The notes under the pieces were generated by a model, which searched no databases, was not told the DNA's origin, and saw only the letters and a list, made by a program, of their open reading frames with translations. A stretch of DNA of 64,000 bases from Mycolicibacterium cosmeticum (GTDB lineage Bacteria; Actinomycetota; Actinomycetes; Mycobacteriales; Mycobacteriaceae): the NCBI GenBank assembly GCA_016197365.1, contig JACPVS010000006.1, positions 1 to 64,000 on the forward strand. The letters are read 5' to 3'. Positions 42,472 to 50,253 of the stretch are shown piece after piece. Within the stretch, counting starts at the first letter, position 1. Every line of letters begins with the position of its first letter. The position numbers were made by a program, and so were the translations under genes.

Positions 42472-44342
42472 CGGTGACGCCCGGACCAGAGGTAGAGGTG
42501 CCGCCGCCAAGTCTGGAGCTACTCGTCACCGCGGTTGCCACTCGTCTCATAGCAGTCGACGCCGCCACCGCAGCCTCGGTCAGCCGGCAGGTCCTTGCCG
42601 AGCTGGTCGAATACTTCGATGTCGACTTCAGCTTCCTGCGGCACAACGATCACACGATCCATGCGACCCGCCTGATCGCCGAGTGGCCTGCCAGACCCGC
42701 GAGCGAAGGACCCGATCCGCTGGCGCTCGTCTACTTCGCCGATGCCGACCCGGTGTTCAAGCTCGCCGAATCACTCAAGGCGCCGGAAGTATTCGACCCC
42801 AACACCACGGTGGACTACCAGCGCACCATCGAGACCGGCCGGCACATCCCGACCACGTCGATGGCCTGCGTACCGCTGCTGTCGGGCGAAGTGACCACCG
42901 GCGTTCTCGGCTTCGTCAAGGTCGGTGTGCGGCAATGGAGTGGCGACGAGCTCAACGCCCTGATGGCGATCGCCTCACTGTTCGCACAGGTGCAGGCCAG
43001 GGTCGCCGCCGAGGACCGGCTGCGGTTCCTCGCCGAGCACGACGACCTCACCGGACTGCACAACCGTCGGGCGCTGACCGCACACCTGGACGCGCGGTTG
43101 CGCGCCAGGCGACCGGGCCCGGTGGCCGCACTGTTCCTGGATCTCGACCGGCTCAAGGCGATCAACGACTACCTCGGCCACACCGCCGGGGACCGGTTCA
43201 TCCGGGTGCTCGCCGAGCGACTGGCCGCGACGGTGGGCCCCGCGATGATCGCCCGCCTCGGCGGTGACGAGTTCGTGGTGGTGCCCGAGACCCCGATGAC
43301 CACGGTGGAGGCCGAGGAGCTCGCCTTCCGGCTGCAGGCCGTGCTCAGCGAACGCGTGCCGATCGACGGCGAAATGCTCACCCGCACCGTCAGCATCGGC
43401 GTTGCACTCGGTATTCCGGGACGGGACACCAGCTCGGATCTGCTCCGCCGTGCCGATCAGGCGGTACTCAACGCGAAGAGCAACGGCGGTAACCAGGTCG
43501 CGGTGTTCTCCGACACGATGGAGCTGGAGAACGAGTTCCGCAACGACATCGAACTGCACCTGCAGAACGTCGTCGAGACCGGTGCGCTGTTCCTGCGCTA
43601 TCTGCCGGAGATCGACATGCGCACCGGAAAGATCCTCGGCGCCGAGGCACTGGTGCGGTGGCAGCATCCGACGCGCGGTTTGCTCGCTCCGGACTCGTTC
43701 ATCGGCGTGGCCGAATCCATCAACCTGGCGGGCGAACTCGGTCGCTGGGTGATGCGCACCGCGTGCGCGGATTTCGCACGGTGGCAGGAAAACGGTGTCG
43801 GACAGGACACGGTGCTGCGGATCAACGTCTCACCGGTGCAGCTGGTCGCCGACGGGTTCGTCGAATCGGTCGCGGGCATCCTGCACGAATTCGGCCTCGA
43901 GCGCAGCTCGGTGTGTCTGGAGATCACCGAGAGCGTCGTCGTCCAGGACATCGATACGGCGCGCATCACGCTGGCCGGCTTGCGTGACGTCGGAGTGCAG
44001 GTGGCCATCGACGATTTCGGCACCGGCTACAGCGTTCTGTCGTTGTTGAAGTCCCTGCCGGTGGATGCGCTCAAGATCGACAAGAGCTTCGTACAGGAAC
44101 TCGGCGCCAGCCCGGGTGACCTGGCCATCGTGCGCGCCATCATCGCGCTCGCCGAGGCGTTCGGGCTCGAACTGATCGCCGAAGGTGTGGAGACGGATTC
44201 GGCGGCGGTGACGCTGCTGCGGCACGGCTGCCACCGCGCACAGGGATTCCTGCTCTCGCGGCCGATCTCAAGCGAGGCCATGGAGGCACTCCTGCGCAAA
44301 CGCCGCGTCGCGGTGGATTTCTCGACGGGCCTGCGCCCTTAG
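42441..44342 (+). CDS. dcpA: GAF-GGDEF-EAL c-di-GMP cyclase/phosphodiesterase (DcpA, Rv1354c-like)
   Basis: A 633-aa protein from GTG 42441, overlapping moeY by 31 bases. The domains in order are a GAF sensor (about 20-185), a diguanylate cyclase with an intact GGDEF motif (274-278) and an EAL phosphodiesterase with EAL at 402-404 and DDFGTGYSVLSLLKSLPVDALKIDKSFV further on. Both catalytic motifs look intact, so it may make and break cyclic di-GMP, as shown for M. smegmatis DcpA. No TM segment is seen, so it is cytoplasmic; the GAF ligand is unknown. It ends in a 4-base overlap with the convergent gene. Confidence 0.93.
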   Translation: MSTPPNRVAVTVTPGPEVEVPPPSLELLVTAVATRLIAVDAATAASVSRQVLAELVEYFDVDFSFLRHNDHTIHATRLIAEWPARPASEGPDPLALVYFADADPVFKLAESLKAPEVFDPNTTVDYQRTIETGRHIPTTSMACVPLLSGEVTTGVLGFVKVGVRQWSGDELNALMAIASLFAQVQARVAAEDRLRFLAEHDDLTGLHNRRALTAHLDARLRARRPGPVAALFLDLDRLKAINDYLGHTAGDRFIRVLAERLAATVGPAMIARLGGDEFVVVPETPMTTVEAEELAFRLQAVLSERVPIDGEMLTRTVSIGVALGIPGRDTSSDLLRRADQAVLNAKSNGGNQVAVFSDTMELENEFRNDIELHLQNVVETGALFLRYLPEIDMRTGKILGAEALVRWQHPTRGLLAPDSFIGVAESINLAGELGRWVMRTACADFARWQENGVGQDTVLRINVSPVQLVADGFVESVAGILHEFGLERSSVCLEITESVVVQDIDTARITLAGLRDVGVQVAIDDFGTGYSVLSLLKSLPVDALKIDKSFVQELGASPGDLAIVRAIIALAEAFGLELIAEGVETDSAAVTLLRHGCHRAQGFLLSRPISSEAMEALLRKRRVAVDFSTGLRP

Positions 44343-45085
44343 TCCGGAGCGTCCTCGGTGTGCACCTGCTCCAGTCGCACGAACCGGCTACCCGCCAGCC
44401 CGACGAGCGCGAGTTCGCCGCCGGCAGGCACCGGTGCCCTGGGCGCCGGGCCGGTCGGCGCCAGCGCCACGCCGTGCGTGGCCTGCACCGCCCAATCGCC
44501 CTCGGGGGTGTCGAACACCGCGCCGATCACCCGGCCGTCTTCGAACACCAAGCGCTGCAACGTCGCGTCGTCGAGCACGGAGATCTCGCGCTGACGCACC
44601 GCCTCGGCCATCCAGTCGTCGAGTGCACTCCCGTCGGGAGCGCCGATCGGGGCCACCCCCACCGAGAGGCCGTTGGCTGTGCGCCTCGTGGCAGGCCAGT
44701 GGTCCACCGTCGTCACCACCGCGCCGAACGGCGAGGCCAGGCAGGCACCCGCCCAGACGGGCAGCCGGGAACCGACGAACGTCTCCACGACCGGCTTGCG
44801 GGTCCGCTGCCGGGGTGGGGTGTGCAGGGTGCGGACAACCAGGTCGGACGTGGTGGGGGCGGTAGGTGACATCACCTCGGTGGCGAGCGCGGCCAGATAC
44901 TCGTCGGTGTCCGGGTCACCGCTGACGGAGAGCCAGCCGAGCCCGGCATCCTGCGCCTGCGCGCCGTCGGCCCGCGGCGGGGTGGCGATCAGGACATGCA
45001 GCCCGGCATCCGCGGTCGCCGCCGCGTAGGCCAGGCCGCCCGGACCGGCGCCCACCGAAATGACTGCAACATCGTCGTCCCACAT
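44339..45085 (-). CDS. Short FAD-binding Rossmann-type protein
   Basis: A 248-aa protein with an N-terminal dinucleotide motif (VISVGAGPGGLAYAAATADAG) and later GRVIGAVFDTPEGDW, the pattern of the FAD-binding domain of fumarate-reductase/ketosteroid-dehydrogenase flavoproteins. The substrate domain is short, and the usual C-terminal FAD motif is only weakly recognisable (ELALVGLAGSRFV). It may be a reduced flavoprotein or a binding protein. It is a single minus-strand gene, convergent with dcpA. Confidence 0.75.
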   Translation of the reverse strand: MWDDDVAVISVGAGPGGLAYAAATADAGLHVLIATPPRADGAQAQDAGLGWLSVSGDPDTDEYLAALATEVMSPTAPTTSDLVVRTLHTPPRQRTRKPVVETFVGSRLPVWAGACLASPFGAVVTTVDHWPATRRTANGLSVGVAPIGAPDGSALDDWMAEAVRQREISVLDDATLQRLVFEDGRVIGAVFDTPEGDWAVQATHGVALAPTGPAPRAPVPAGGELALVGLAGSRFVRLEQVHTEDAPD

Positions 45086-45469
45086 AGCTCGTTAGTGACC
45101 TCACCATTGCTCAAGCGCGAATCGCCGCGTACACCGTGTGGCTTTGAGCAACAGTGGCGATGTGTTCAGGCAGCCCCGCAAATCGAGGCCCCCCACAGTA
45201 TTAACACTCGTGAAAGTAATCAAACGAGACGACGACCGTCTGGCGCCAGCACACTTTCGCAAAGTGGAGCCGCGGTCCACGCGAGGGATCGAGGGGGTTT
45301 GCCAGCATGGACCGCGGCAACCAGATGAAGATAGCACCCGACCCTCCCGCCCAGCCCTCCGAAACCGCGTGGCGGCGGCCACACCGACGCGATTGCGCCC
45401 TTCGGCCTGCGGGCTGGGATGCGCCAGTTATATTACGTAGTTAGATAGCCGACGGAGAGGCGAGGATAT
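45086..45469 (+). promoter_or_regulatory. Intergenic region before the FadE pair
   Basis: 384 bases without a credible gene. It contains an 8-bp inverted repeat, TTGCTCAA (45108-45115) and TTGAGCAA (45145-45152), around a 29-base spacer, close to the start of the minus-strand flavoprotein. An AT-rich stretch near 45195-45225 and TATATTACGTAGTTAGATA near 45429-45447 could be promoter elements. The ribosome-binding site of the FadE gene is in GGAGAGGCGAGG. Confidence 0.45.
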
Positions 45470-46702
45470 ATGGACCTGAGTTGGTCGGAGGCGGATTCTG
45501 CCTTCCGGGACGAGGTGCGCGAGTTCCTCGCGGCCCGGCTCACCCCCGAACTGCAGCGTGCGGGCCGGCTGATGACCAGCGTGTACAGCGATCACGAGGC
45601 CAGCATGGAGTGGCAGCGGATCCTGCACGAGCGCGGGTGGGCGGCGCCCGCGTGGCCGGTGGAGCACGGCGGCTGTGACTGGACCCTGACCCAGCACTAC
45701 ATCTTCAGCAGGGAATCCCAGCTGGCCGGCGCGCCCTCACTGTCACCGATGGGCATCCGGATGGTCGCTCACGCCATCATCAAGTTCGGCACCCCGGCGC
45801 AGAAGGAGTTCTTCCTCCCCCGCATCCTCACCGGCGAGGTGTTCTTCTGCCAGGGCTACTCCGAGCCCGAGGCGGGTTCGGATCTGGCGGCGCTGACCAT
45901 GGCCGCCGCCCACGACGGCGATGACCTGGTCTGCACCGGCAGCAAGATCTGGACCACCCACGCCACCGAATCCAATTGGATGTTCGCCCTGGTGCGCACC
46001 TCGCGCAGCGGCAAGAAGCAGCAGGGCATCACCTTCGTCCTCATCGACATGGCCACCCCCGGAATCCAGATCCGCCCCCTGGTGATGACCTCTGGGGAAG
46101 AGGTGCAGAACCAGGTGTTCTTCGACGAGGTCCGCGTCCCGAAAACCAATGTCATCGGGCAGATCGACGACGGCTGGACCGTCGCGAAGTACCTGCTGGA
46201 ATTCGAGCGCGGTGGCGGCGCCACCGCCCCCGCGCTGCAGGTGATGGCCGAGGAGGTCGCCGCCGCGGCCGCCACCCAGCCCGGCCCGGCGGGTGGTCTG
46301 CTGATCGACGACCCCTCCTTCGCCCGCAAGCTCGCCGACGCCCGGATCCGCACCGAGGTGCTGGAGATCCTGGAGTACCGGGTGCTGGCGGCGCTGGCCG
46401 GCGGGGGTCACCCCGGCGCGGCGTCGTCGATGCTCAAGGTCATCTCGACCGAACTGAGCCAGGCGCTGACCGAACTGGCCATGGAAGCCGCCGGCCCACG
46501 CGGTCGCGCCTACCAGCCGCACGCCACCTGCCCGGGCGGGCCGATCGCGGATTTCATCGTGCCCGAGGACGGCTACCTCAGCGGCGAACCGTGGCAGGCG
46601 GTCGCGCCGTTGCGTTACTTCAACGACCGGGCCGGCTCAATCTATGCCGGTAGCAACGAGATTCAGCGCAACATCCTCGCCAAAGCGGAGTTGGGACTGT
46701 AA
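45470..46702 (+). CDS. Acyl-CoA dehydrogenase (FadE family), large-type subunit
   Basis: A 410-aa protein. Signatures are YSEPEAGSDLAALTMAAA, GSKIWTTHATESNW and a C-terminal YAGSNEIQRNILAKAELGL with a late Glu. The mid-region FERGGGATAPALQ is typical of the larger subunit of heteromeric enzymes such as pimeloyl-CoA dehydrogenase PimC. Its stop is directly followed by the ATG of the partner subunit gene. The two probably form an alpha2beta2 dehydrogenase for a bulky or dicarboxylic acyl-CoA. Confidence 0.9.
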   Translation: MDLSWSEADSAFRDEVREFLAARLTPELQRAGRLMTSVYSDHEASMEWQRILHERGWAAPAWPVEHGGCDWTLTQHYIFSRESQLAGAPSLSPMGIRMVAHAIIKFGTPAQKEFFLPRILTGEVFFCQGYSEPEAGSDLAALTMAAAHDGDDLVCTGSKIWTTHATESNWMFALVRTSRSGKKQQGITFVLIDMATPGIQIRPLVMTSGEEVQNQVFFDEVRVPKTNVIGQIDDGWTVAKYLLEFERGGGATAPALQVMAEEVAAAAATQPGPAGGLLIDDPSFARKLADARIRTEVLEILEYRVLAALAGGGHPGAASSMLKVISTELSQALTELAMEAAGPRGRAYQPHATCPGGPIADFIVPEDGYLSGEPWQAVAPLRYFNDRAGSIYAGSNEIQRNILAKAELGL

Positions 46703-47842
46703 ATGGACTTCAGACTGACCGGTGAACAGGAACTGCTGCGCGACGGCCTGACCAAATTCTTGGCGACGCGCTATCAGCTGGAATCCAGCCGCGCGGCCGC
46801 CAAGACCGGGGCCGGCTGGCAGCCCGAGATCTGGCGCGCGTTCGCCGATGAACTCGGCATCCTCGGCGCGGCACTGCCCGAGGAGGTCGGCGGGATCGGT
46901 GGCGGCCCAGTGGAAGTCATGGTGATCGCCGAGGCTCTCGGGCAGGCACTGGTGGTCGAGCCCTATGTCGACACCGCGGTGGTGGCGGGTGGGCTGTTGG
47001 TGCGCGCGGCCCGGGCGAGCGAAGCGACGGGGAATGAAACCAGCGCAAGCGAGCTGTTGGAGAGACTCGTGGCGGGTGCGGCCGTCGTCGCGCTGGCCGC
47101 TGCCGAGGCACAGTCCGGCGAACGGTGGCAGGACGCGGCCACCACCGCCCGCCGCGACGGTGATGCCTGGCTGCTCGACGGCGCAAAGATCATGGTGCTC
47201 AACGCGCGACTGGCCACGCACCTGCTGGTCATCGCGACCACCCCGGCAGGCCTGTCACTATTCCTGGTCGACCTCGCTGACTCCCCCGCCGGACTGACCG
47301 TGCACGGATACCGCACGGTCGATGACCGCTGGGCCGCCGACATCGAGTTCGACGGCGTGCGGGCGACGCTGCTGGGCGAGGACGGTGCGGCCTGGCCGTC
47401 GCTGGCACAGGCCCGCGACGAGGGCGCGGCGGCGGTGTGCGCGGAAGCCGTCGGCAACATGCGCAAGGTTCTGGCCGACACCGTCGAATACAGCAAGCAG
47501 CGCCAGCAATTCGGCACCCCGATCGGCAGCTTCCAGGCGCTGCAGCACCGCATGGTCGACATGCACATGGAGCTCGAACAATCGGTGGCCGCAGTGTATC
47601 TGGCCGTGCTGAACCTGGAGGCCGACGCCGACCAGCGGTCCCGGGCCGTCTCGGCCGCGAAGGCCACCGTGGGCCGCGCGGCACGGTTCATCGGGCAGAA
47701 CGCGGTGCAGCTGCACGGCGGCATGGGCATGACCGAGGAGCTCGCCATCGGTCACTACTTCAAGCGACTGACGGCCGTGCAGTACGAGTTCGGCTCCACC
47801 GACCACCATCTGGCGCGCTATGCGGAGCTCACCAGGTCCTGA
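46703..47842 (+). CDS. Acyl-CoA dehydrogenase (FadE family), small-type subunit
   Basis: A 379-aa protein starting MDFRLTGEQELLRDGLTKFL immediately after the previous stop. The C-terminal motif QLHGGMGMTEELAIGHYFKRLTAVQ is typical of the small subunit (PimD-like). The middle domain lacks the usual flavin signature. It is paired with the preceding FadE. The gene ends at a CTGAGCGCTCAG palindrome shared with the convergent FprB-like gene. Confidence 0.9.
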   Translation: MDFRLTGEQELLRDGLTKFLATRYQLESSRAAAKTGAGWQPEIWRAFADELGILGAALPEEVGGIGGGPVEVMVIAEALGQALVVEPYVDTAVVAGGLLVRAARASEATGNETSASELLERLVAGAAVVALAAAEAQSGERWQDAATTARRDGDAWLLDGAKIMVLNARLATHLLVIATTPAGLSLFLVDLADSPAGLTVHGYRTVDDRWAADIEFDGVRATLLGEDGAAWPSLAQARDEGAAAVCAEAVGNMRKVLADTVEYSKQRQQFGTPIGSFQALQHRMVDMHMELEQSVAAVYLAVLNLEADADQRSRAVSAAKATVGRAARFIGQNAVQLHGGMGMTEELAIGHYFKRLTAVQYEFGSTDHHLARYAELTRS

Positions 47843-47846
47843 GCGC

Positions 47847-49433
47847 TCAGCCCCGGCCGGTGGCCGCCAGTGCCGCGGCGCGCATGTCCTCGATGGCGAT
47901 GAATTTCACCCGGGGACGTGACGCCGCGGCGCCGCGGTCACGCTCGGCACCGTCGATGGCCCGCCAGCCCGACCAATCGAGCGGCCGGATCCCGCGTTCT
48001 TCCAACAGCTTTGGCAGCGCGTACGGGTCGTCGAGGTCACGCCGCAGGGTGCCGTCGAGGTGGTCCTGCCACAGCGCATCGACGGTTTGCTCGGCGCAGG
48101 TTCGGTTGGTGCCGATCACGCCCCGCGGGCCCCGCTTGATCCAGCCCGTGACGTAGCTGCCCTGCGCGCCGGTGACCCGGCCGTCGTCGTTGGGCACCAC
48201 GCCCGTGGATTCGTCGAAGGGCAACCCCTCGATCGGGACGCCCCGGTAGCCGATGGACCGCAGGATCAGTGCCGCCGTCAGCGTCTCGGTGTTCCCGGCA
48301 CGGCTGACCCGTACCGCCTGCGCGGTGTCGTCGCCGACGATCTCCTCCGGAGTGGTGTTGAACCGGAACACGATCCGCTTGTTACCGGGAGTCTGCACCC
48401 GTTCCGCGTACTCCCGGGCGATGTCCATCTTGAGCACCGCGCCCAGATCCGTATCGTCGCGAGGCTCCCCCAGGCCGCCGTCGATGATGACATCGACCCC
48501 GTCGAGATGGCCGAGGGCGATGAACTCACCCACCGAGAAGGCGGCGTCGGCGATGCCACGCCGACCCAGCAGCACGACTTCCTGAATTGCGCTGTCTCGC
48601 AATGCCTCCAGCGCGTGTTCGGCGATGTCGGTGCCCGCGAGCGCGTCCTCGCCCATGAGCAACACGCGCGCTACGTCGAGCGCGACATTGCCGTTGCCGA
48701 CGATGACGGCCCGTTCGGCGTCCAGGTCGAAGGCACGCCCGGCGTGATCGGGGTGGCCGTTGTACCACCCGACGAAATCGGCCGCCGGATGACTGCCGGG
48801 CAGATCCTCACCGGGGATTCCGAGCGCGCGACTGGTCGCGGCGCCCACGGCATAGATGACGGCGTGGTGGTGGGTCAGCAGATCGTCGTGCGTGAGATCA
48901 CGGCCGATCTCGACACCGAGATGACAACCGAACCGGCGGTTGGTGAAGACCCGTTCGAAGATGCTCACCACCGATTTCGTGTGCTGATGATCGGGCGCCA
49001 CGCCGGCCCGGATGAGACCGAACGGGGTGGGCAGTCGTTCGAAGAGATTCACCTCGACGCCGTCGATGTCGATAAGTTCGGCCGCGGCGTAGCAGGCGGC
49101 CGGACCCGCACCCACGATCGCGACCCGCAGGGCGCCGGCGGCCACGGCCGCGCGGGTGGGGCGCTGTGCGGCGGTGTCCGGCTCGAGGGGGTGGTGCTCG
49201 AAGTAGGCGGCGTTGATCTCGCGGAAGCGCTCCTGTCCGGGCGGCAGGTCCTCTTCGTAGTGGATCGCATCGACGGGGCACTCGTCGAAGCAGGCGCCGC
49301 AGTCGATGCAAGCCTCCGGATCGATGTAGAGCATGTCGGTGTCATCACCGGCCACCGGCCGGATGCAGTCGACCGGGCACACCGGCACACAACTGGCGTC
49401 CTTGCAGCAGTTCTGTGTGATCACGTAACTCAT
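47847..49433 (-). CDS. fprB: Ferredoxin-fused ferredoxin/adrenodoxin-type NADP reductase, FprB-like
   Basis: A 528-aa protein from ATG 49433; further upstream reading is not family-like. The N-terminus is a two-cluster ferredoxin: Cys9, 10, 15, 19 and 23 in the first part and CIDCGACFDECP (42-53), a [4Fe-4S] motif. The remainder is an adrenodoxin-reductase-type flavoprotein: VAIVGAGPAACYAA (FAD), TPFGLIRAGVAPDHQ, VIVGNGNVALDVARVL (NADP) and YVTGWIKRGPRGVIGTN. From memory it matches M. tuberculosis FprB (Rv0886, 575 aa), slightly shorter here; it could be a paralogue. It passes electrons from NADPH to ferredoxins serving P450s or reductases. A divergent TetR gene and matching palindromes suggest local regulation. 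Confidence 0.88.
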   Translation of the reverse strand: MSYVITQNCCKDASCVPVCPVDCIRPVAGDDTDMLYIDPEACIDCGACFDECPVDAIHYEEDLPPGQERFREINAAYFEHHPLEPDTAAQRPTRAAVAAGALRVAIVGAGPAACYAAAELIDIDGVEVNLFERLPTPFGLIRAGVAPDHQHTKSVVSIFERVFTNRRFGCHLGVEIGRDLTHDDLLTHHHAVIYAVGAATSRALGIPGEDLPGSHPAADFVGWYNGHPDHAGRAFDLDAERAVIVGNGNVALDVARVLLMGEDALAGTDIAEHALEALRDSAIQEVVLLGRRGIADAAFSVGEFIALGHLDGVDVIIDGGLGEPRDDTDLGAVLKMDIAREYAERVQTPGNKRIVFRFNTTPEEIVGDDTAQAVRVSRAGNTETLTAALILRSIGYRGVPIEGLPFDESTGVVPNDDGRVTGAQGSYVTGWIKRGPRGVIGTNRTCAEQTVDALWQDHLDGTLRRDLDDPYALPKLLEERGIRPLDWSGWRAIDGAERDRGAAASRPRVKFIAIEDMRAAALAATGRG

Positions 49434-49464
49434 GGTCTCCCCCTCGGGGCCTGCTCCGACATTA

Positions 49465-49480
49465 CTGGACACTTGTCTGG
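49465..49480. promoter_or_regulatory. TetR operator upstream of the FprB-like gene
   Basis: CTGGACACTTGTCTGG is an imperfect version (one arm mismatch) of the perfect CTGGACA-CA-TGTCCAG palindrome at the TetR start. It lies about 30 bases upstream of the reductase ATG, where a repressor would block its promoter. Confidence 0.65.
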
Positions 49481-49607
49481 AAACTGTAGCCGTCGCGGGT
49501 GCCAGGCACACTTCGGCTCCGTCGGCAGATGACCTACCGGAAGCGAAAGGCCATGTGGAGTCGGGTTTCAGTCCACTCGATTGCCAATCACGCGGGCGCC
49601 CTCTATC

Positions 49608-49623
49608 CTGGACACATGTCCAG
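49608..49623. promoter_or_regulatory. TetR operator overlapping the regulator start
   Basis: CTGGACACATGTCCAG has perfect 7-bp arms with a 2-base centre. The ATG of the TetR gene lies inside it (49616), so binding would block initiation or the end of the promoter. It is a strong candidate autoregulatory site. Confidence 0.7.
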
Positions 49624-50209
49624 CCCAGCGGTGGCTGATGTCACCTATTTGCAGGATCACGCACAGAATCCGGTTGTCCGGATCAAGCAGACGCACCGGC
49701 AGGTGTTCGGTGCCGCGGCCGCCATCCTCGATGCCCGCGCCGAACTGTCCCTCACCGAGGTGGCCGCCCGGGCCCGCATCACCCCATCGGCTGTGTTCGC
49801 GCACTTTCCGTCCGTCGACGCGATGTTCGCCGAGCTGTACCTCACCCGGGTCCACGAACTCCCGCTCAACATCGATCCCGACGCGGGGATCCGAACCAGG
49901 GTGGGCACGCAACTGCGCGCCATCACCCTGGTACTGGCCGACGAACCCCTGCTCGCCTCGGCATGTGCGCGTGCCCTGCTGCGTGACGACGACGACGCCG
50001 TCGCCGCGGTCCGTGCCCGGGTCGCCGCCGAGGTGCACCGGCGCACGGCCGCCGCCCTCGGGATGGGCGCATGGCCGGAGGTCATGGATACCCTGGAGAC
50101 GATGTTCTGGGGCGCGCTGCTCCAAGTGCAGTCCCGCGTCATGAGCTACCACCAGATGGCGGACCGGCTCGACACCATGTTGTCGCTGTTGCTGCCCGAC
50201 AGCGACTGA
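49616..50209 (+). CDS. TetR-family transcriptional regulator
   Basis: A 197-aa regulator from ATG 49616; the frame extends upstream, but this start lies in a clean position within the operator. The helix-turn-helix is LSLTEVAARARITPSAVFAHFPSVDAMFAE. The ligand domain is short and helical. It is divergent from the FprB-like reductase with two matching operators between them, so it very likely represses both genes. The inducer is unknown; a redox-active or P450 substrate compound is plausible. The gene ends 44 bases before the kinase gene. Confidence 0.9.
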   Translation: MSSPAVADVTYLQDHAQNPVVRIKQTHRQVFGAAAAILDARAELSLTEVAARARITPSAVFAHFPSVDAMFAELYLTRVHELPLNIDPDAGIRTRVGTQLRAITLVLADEPLLASACARALLRDDDDAVAAVRARVAAEVHRRTAAALGMGAWPEVMDTLETMFWGALLQVQSRVMSYHQMADRLDTMLSLLLPDSD

Positions 50210-50253
50210 CACCAGCCCGATCACCGCTGCGGACGGTCGCCACCTCGGACACA

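Noticed and set aside
45101..45382. A 93-aa minus-strand protein in the gap before the FadE pair
   Set aside because: Arg/Ser-rich composition, no ribosome-binding site and no family; typical of non-coding GC-rich DNA.
14670..45469. KstR/KstR2-type sterol regulon operators
   Set aside because: No AAGCAA-N2-TTGCTT-type site was seen; TTGCTCAA/TTGAGCAA at 45108-45152 has the wrong spacing and order.
47839..47850. CTGAGCGCTCAG palindrome as a terminator
   Set aside because: The 12-bp palindrome has no loop and overlaps both stop codons; it is too short to count as a terminator by itself.
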